NCBI GenBank assembly: GCA_964626625.1
Contig: CAZVFV010000010.1
Coordinates: 1 to 22,783, forward strand
Source: CAYZPE01 sp964626625
GTDB taxonomy: Bacteria; Patescibacteriota; Minisyncoccia; Phycocordibacterales; CAYZPE01
Length of the DNA: 22,783 nucleotides
Direction: 5' to 3'
Positions 19,892-22,783 of this stretch are shown piece by piece. The position numbers and the translations under genes were made by a program. A model generated the notes under the pieces. The model was not told the origin of the DNA, did no database searches, and worked only from the letters and a program-made list of their open reading frames with translations. How positions within the stretch are numbered: position 1 is the first letter of the stretch; each line of letters starts with the position of its first letter.

Positions 19892-21163
19892 ATGAAGAGT
19901 TTTTTTGCAAAAATTGGCCTCATTTTTTCTGACAAGAATATTCGTAAGCGAATATTTTTTACCATGGGTGCACTTGTGCTTTTTCGCTTACTTGCGACCA
20001 TACCGATTCCGGGAGTTGACGTTGAACGCTTAGGAGCATTCTTTTCTGAGAATCAATTCTTTGGTCTTTTGAATATATTTTCTGGAGGAGGACTTGCAAA
20101 CCTCTCTATTGTGATGCTTGGAGTAGGTCCATACATTACTGCTTCTATTATTATGCAGCTTATGACGATCATGTTCCCGAGTCTCAAGGCTATGTACCAA
20201 GAGGAGGGAGAAATTGGTAGAAAAAAGTTTGCTCAAATAAGCCGTCTGCTTACTGTTCCACTTGCTCTTGTTCAGTCATTTGCTTTCGTAAAACTTCTTC
20301 AGTCAAATGGAGCACTAGCTCCACTTGGTGGTTTTGACCTTGTTGTTAATATTCTTGTGATCACTGCTGGCTCTATACTTCTTATGTGGATTGGTGAGCT
20401 TATTAGTGAGTTTGGTATTGGTAACGGAGTTTCGCTTCTTATTTTTGCTGGTATCGTTGCGAGTTTGCCAAGCGCTCTTACTCAGCTTGGTATTATCTTT
20501 GATCCTGCACAAATTCCAATCTACATTGCATTCCTTATAGCAACACTTGTGGTGATTGTCGGAGTGGTTATTGTGACAGAAGCAGAACGTCCAATTCCTA
20601 TTACCTATGCAAAACGTGTTCGTGGAGCAAAAGTATATGGTGGTGTTTCTACATATCTACCACTTCGCCTAAACCAAGCTGGAGTTATTCCAATCATCTT
20701 CGCTCTTTCTATATTGCTTTTTCCTCAAATGATATTGTCTTTCTTGTCAGGAGTTCAGAATGATACAGTTCAGGCAGTATCAAACTTTATTCTCGGTGTT
20801 CTTAATAATCCTTGGATATACGCAGCCTTGTACTTTGTATTCGTATTTATTTTCACATACTTCTATACAGCAATTACATTTGATCCAGATATGATTTCTG
20901 AGAATCTTCAGCGAAACGGAGCATTTATTCCAGGAGTTCGTCCAGGTCAATCAACCTCTCATCATATTGCTCGGATTCTTACTCGCCTTACACTCTTCGG
21001 GGCGCTCTTCCTGGGTCTTATTGCAGTTCTACCTCTTATAATGAGAGCAGTCACTGGTATTCAACAGCTTGCCATTGGAGGTACTGCACTTCTCATTGTG
21101 GTTTCTGTGGTGGTGGATTTGATGAAAAAGGTTGATGCACAAGTTTCTGCCCGCGAATACTAG
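19892..21163 (+). CDS. secY: Protein translocase channel subunit SecY
   Basis: 423 aa from the ATG at 19892; an in-frame TTG at 19883 is a worse start. About ten membrane segments are visible. Landmarks: the N-terminal KRIFFTMGALVLFRLLATIP with the IPIPGVD loop, plug-region FSGGGLANLSIVMLGVGPYI, ISEFGIGNGVSLLIFAGIV, the cytosolic loop RRI-like AKRVRGAKVYGGVSTYLPLR, and NQAGVIPIIFA. SecY forms the export channel with SecE and SecG, driven by SecA. The stop codon TAG begins the left arm of element E2. Follows rplO as in the standard spc operon. Confidence 0.97.
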   Translation: MKSFFAKIGLIFSDKNIRKRIFFTMGALVLFRLLATIPIPGVDVERLGAFFSENQFFGLLNIFSGGGLANLSIVMLGVGPYITASIIMQLMTIMFPSLKAMYQEEGEIGRKKFAQISRLLTVPLALVQSFAFVKLLQSNGALAPLGGFDLVVNILVITAGSILLMWIGELISEFGIGNGVSLLIFAGIVASLPSALTQLGIIFDPAQIPIYIAFLIATLVVIVGVVIVTEAERPIPITYAKRVRGAKVYGGVSTYLPLRLNQAGVIPIIFALSILLFPQMILSFLSGVQNDTVQAVSNFILGVLNNPWIYAALYFVFVFIFTYFYTAITFDPDMISENLQRNGAFIPGVRPGQSTSHHIARILTRLTLFGALFLGLIAVLPLIMRAVTGIQQLAIGGTALLIVVSVVVDLMKKVDAQVSAREY

Positions 21164-21281
21164 GCGAGTAAAATTATCTCATCTACTTCGTTGCCAATTC
21201 CGTTTACTTCCGCGCAGTATCTGTACAGCTCGGTCGTAATACTCATTGGCGCCTCGTATCTAACACAATTTTATTCGCCTA
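21161..21281. repeat. Nested inverted-repeat element E2 (secY-adk spacer)
   Basis: Outer arms 21161-21175 and 21267-21281 pair at 14/15 positions and include the secY stop. Inner pairing: GCCAAT/ATTGGC (21193-21198/21245-21250) and TTAC/GTAA (21204-21207/21236-21239). The core CTTCCGCGCA (21207-21216), GTACAGCT (21223-21230) and GGTCGTAA (21232-21239) matches E1 (3484-3601), while the stems differ. Confidence 0.9.
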
Positions 21282-21292
21282 GAGAATCTATT

Positions 21293-21345
21293 AGTTTTTC
21301 TACGTCTTTCGTGTGCTCGCTCACGCCTTGTATCTAAAACATTTT
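21293..21345. repeat. Partial second copy related to the right half of E2
   Basis: ACGCCTTGTATCTAAAACAT (from 21322) matches E2 GCGCCTCGTATCTAACACAA (from 21250) at 17 of the 20 positions shown. It suggests tandem duplication or two neighbouring insertions. 21346-21405 holds an AT-rich adk leader without SD. Confidence 0.6.
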
Positions 21346-21405
21346 TGCAGGTTTTAATTTGATAGGTGTCTTTACTCTTTGCCTTTTTATCTTTACTCTT
21401 AAGAT

Positions 21406-21993
21406 ATGGATCTTAAAACATTTATATTTATAGGAAGTTCAGGATGTGGAAAGGGAACTCAAGCTGAGCTTATAAGTAAAAAGCTTATAACCGAAAGCCC
21501 TGACACTCCAATTTATCACCTTGAGTCAGGTGCTCGTTTTCGTGAGTTTATTAAAGGCGACACGCATTCAAGTAAGCTTTCTAAGGAAATATATGAATCT
21601 GATGTTCGTCAACCAGATTTTTTGGCTGTGTGGAATTGGTCACATCTGTTTGTCGATGCTCTAACTGGTAAGGAACATTTGATTATTGATGGCACACCTC
21701 GTTCTCTTTTTGAGGCAAAAATGCTCGACAGTGCACTGGATTTTTATCAATACAAAAATCCGGTCGTTGTGTATATAAACGTAAGTAAAGAATGGTCTCG
21801 TGCACACCTACTTAATCGAGGAAGGTCTGATGATGCGACACTTTCAAAAATAAATAAAAGACTTGCATGGTTTGATACTGATGTTATTCCAGCGATTGAG
21901 TACTATCGCACGAGAGATGATTATCATTTTATCGAAGTTAATGGTGAACAAAGTATAGAAAAAGTTCACGAGGACATTGTTACAAATCTGTGA
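21406..21993 (+). CDS. adk: Adenylate kinase (short-lid type)
   Basis: 195 aa. The P-loop GSSGCGKGT is at 10-18, D95-G-T-P-R99 matches the DGFPR nucleotide-binding motif with F changed to T, and R138-G-R140-S-D-D143 replaces the R-x-D-D region after the lid. The lid is short, with no zinc cysteines, as in short-form adenylate kinases. It interconverts ATP+AMP and 2 ADP. Position between secY and map supports adk over other NMP kinases. Ends in TGA, overlapping the GTG start of map by 4 bases. Confidence 0.88.
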   Translation: MDLKTFIFIGSSGCGKGTQAELISKKLITESPDTPIYHLESGARFREFIKGDTHSSKLSKEIYESDVRQPDFLAVWNWSHLFVDALTGKEHLIIDGTPRSLFEAKMLDSALDFYQYKNPVVVYINVSKEWSRAHLLNRGRSDDATLSKINKRLAWFDTDVIPAIEYYRTRDDYHFIEVNGEQSIEKVHEDIVTNL

Positions 21994-22760
21994 TTACTAT
22001 AAAGTCTGAAAAAGAAATAGAGTTTTTGCGTGAAGGTGGAAAAAGACTCGCTGAGATTTTGTGTATTATTAAAGATAAAACTGTTGCTGGTGTTTCTACT
22101 CGAGAACTTGATGAAATTGCTTTTAATCTTGTGAAAGAGAAAGGGGACACTCCAGCTTTTTTAAACTATAAACCAAAGGGGGTTAAGCGTCCGTATCCTG
22201 CTACACTTTGTGTTTCTGTAAACGACGTGATTGTTCATGGTATTCCAAATGAGCCAGAACTAATTTTAAAAGAGGGAGACATTGTGACATTGGATATGGG
22301 AATTATTCACGAAAATCTTATTACTGATAGCGCAGTTACGGTAGGTATAGGAAATATTGATGAGAAAGGCAAAAAACTTATTTCCGCAACAGAAGAGTCT
22401 ATGTATAAAGGAATTGCTATGGCACGTGGTGGGAATCATGTGGGGGACATTGGTTTTGCGATTTATAGCTTTGTTAAACCACTTGGTTTCTCTCTAGCTG
22501 ACAATTTGTCTGGTCATGGTGTGGGCTACAAGGTCCATGAAGATCCATTTGTTCCAAATATAGGCCGTAGGGGAGAAGGGCCCATTTTAAAGCCTGGAAT
22601 GGTGCTCGCTATTGAACCGATGCTTCTTGAGGGAATCTCTCGAGTTAGTTTTGATAAAGACGAATATACAGTTCGAACCAAGGATGGAAAACGCGCCGCA
22701 CACTTTGAGCACTCAATAGTTATTACAGAAGGCGAGCCTGAAATACTTACGCAGATGTAA
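21990..22760 (+). CDS. map: Methionine aminopeptidase, type I
   Basis: 256 aa, normal. Starts at GTG (21990), overlapping the adk stop (GTGA), so translation is probably coupled. The five metal ligands are visible: D102, D113, H176, E209 and E240, with the conserved His83 in IVHGIP. It removes the initiator Met from nascent proteins at the ribosome. No N-terminal SH3-like zinc region, so MetAP type Ia. The window ends 23 bp downstream, before infA/rpmJ would be expected. Confidence 0.96.
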   Translation: MITIKSEKEIEFLREGGKRLAEILCIIKDKTVAGVSTRELDEIAFNLVKEKGDTPAFLNYKPKGVKRPYPATLCVSVNDVIVHGIPNEPELILKEGDIVTLDMGIIHENLITDSAVTVGIGNIDEKGKKLISATEESMYKGIAMARGGNHVGDIGFAIYSFVKPLGFSLADNLSGHGVGYKVHEDPFVPNIGRRGEGPILKPGMVLAIEPMLLEGISRVSFDKDEYTVRTKDGKRAAHFEHSIVITEGEPEILTQM

Positions 22761-22783
22761 AACAGGTAGGATAAAGCATGTAG

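Noticed and set aside
1..22783. CRISPR array or insertion sequence with transposase
   Set aside because: The repeats are pairs of inverted or diverged elements, not regularly spaced short repeats, and no transposase, integrase or Cas reading frame is present.

Overview
The window is most likely a chromosomal segment of a Candidate Phyla Radiation (Patescibacteria, probably Parcubacteria-type) bacterium. Four things point there. The str-S10-spc ribosomal protein cluster is complete except for rpmD (uL30): rpsE and rplO are only 10 bp apart, and loss of uL30 is a reported CPR trait. None of the ribosomal or elongation-factor genes has a recognisable Shine-Dalgarno (SD) site. EF-Tu has a rewritten switch I region. 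The DNA is AT-rich with short spacers. TGA ends several genes (adk and two small ORFs), so the standard bacterial code fits and the TGA=Gly code of SR1/Gracilibacteria does not.

Layout. Positions 1-118 hold a perfect 50-bp palindrome and a second hairpin. Positions 119-2500 hold a membrane-anchored ComEC-like metallo-beta-lactamase, a small unknown ORF, rpmB (bL28, minus strand) and a site-2-type M50 protease. From 2592 the translation cluster runs on the plus strand: rpsL, rpsG, fusA, [lipoprotein-like ORF], tuf, rpsJ, rplC, rplD, rplW, rplB, [stand-alone Clp-N ORF], rpsS, rplV, rpsC, rplP, rpmC, rpsQ, rplN, rplX, rplE, [unknown ORF], rpsN (zinc type), rpsH, rplF, rplR, rpsE, rplO, secY, adk, map.

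The normal operon is broken by three accessory ORFs (5947, 11415, 16214); a fourth lies at 1218. All four have strong SD sites and each is followed by a rho-independent terminator, unlike their neighbours. The breakpoints, and most other intergenic gaps over 100 bp, hold nested inverted-repeat elements of about 80-190 bp. Three pairs can be recognised: (i) 3484-3601 and 21161-21281 share a conserved core inside differing but self-complementary stems; (ii) 8327-8512 and 16814-16955 share CCCGTTAGA/TCTAACGGG ends; (iii) 11156-11320 and 11927-12100 are diverged direct repeats flanking the Clp-N gene. Several of these elements end at a candidate sigma-70-type promoter, so the cluster reads as terminator, structured element, promoter, next gene. 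A second, synonymously recoded copy of the last 14 codons of fusA lies downstream of fusA and records a past insertion or replacement there.

The core genes together build the decoding centre (S12, S7), the elongation GTPases, both ribosomal subunits, the protein export channel (SecY), adenylate homeostasis (Adk) and N-terminal Met removal (Map). The least explained parts are the structured elements and the four SD-led small ORFs.
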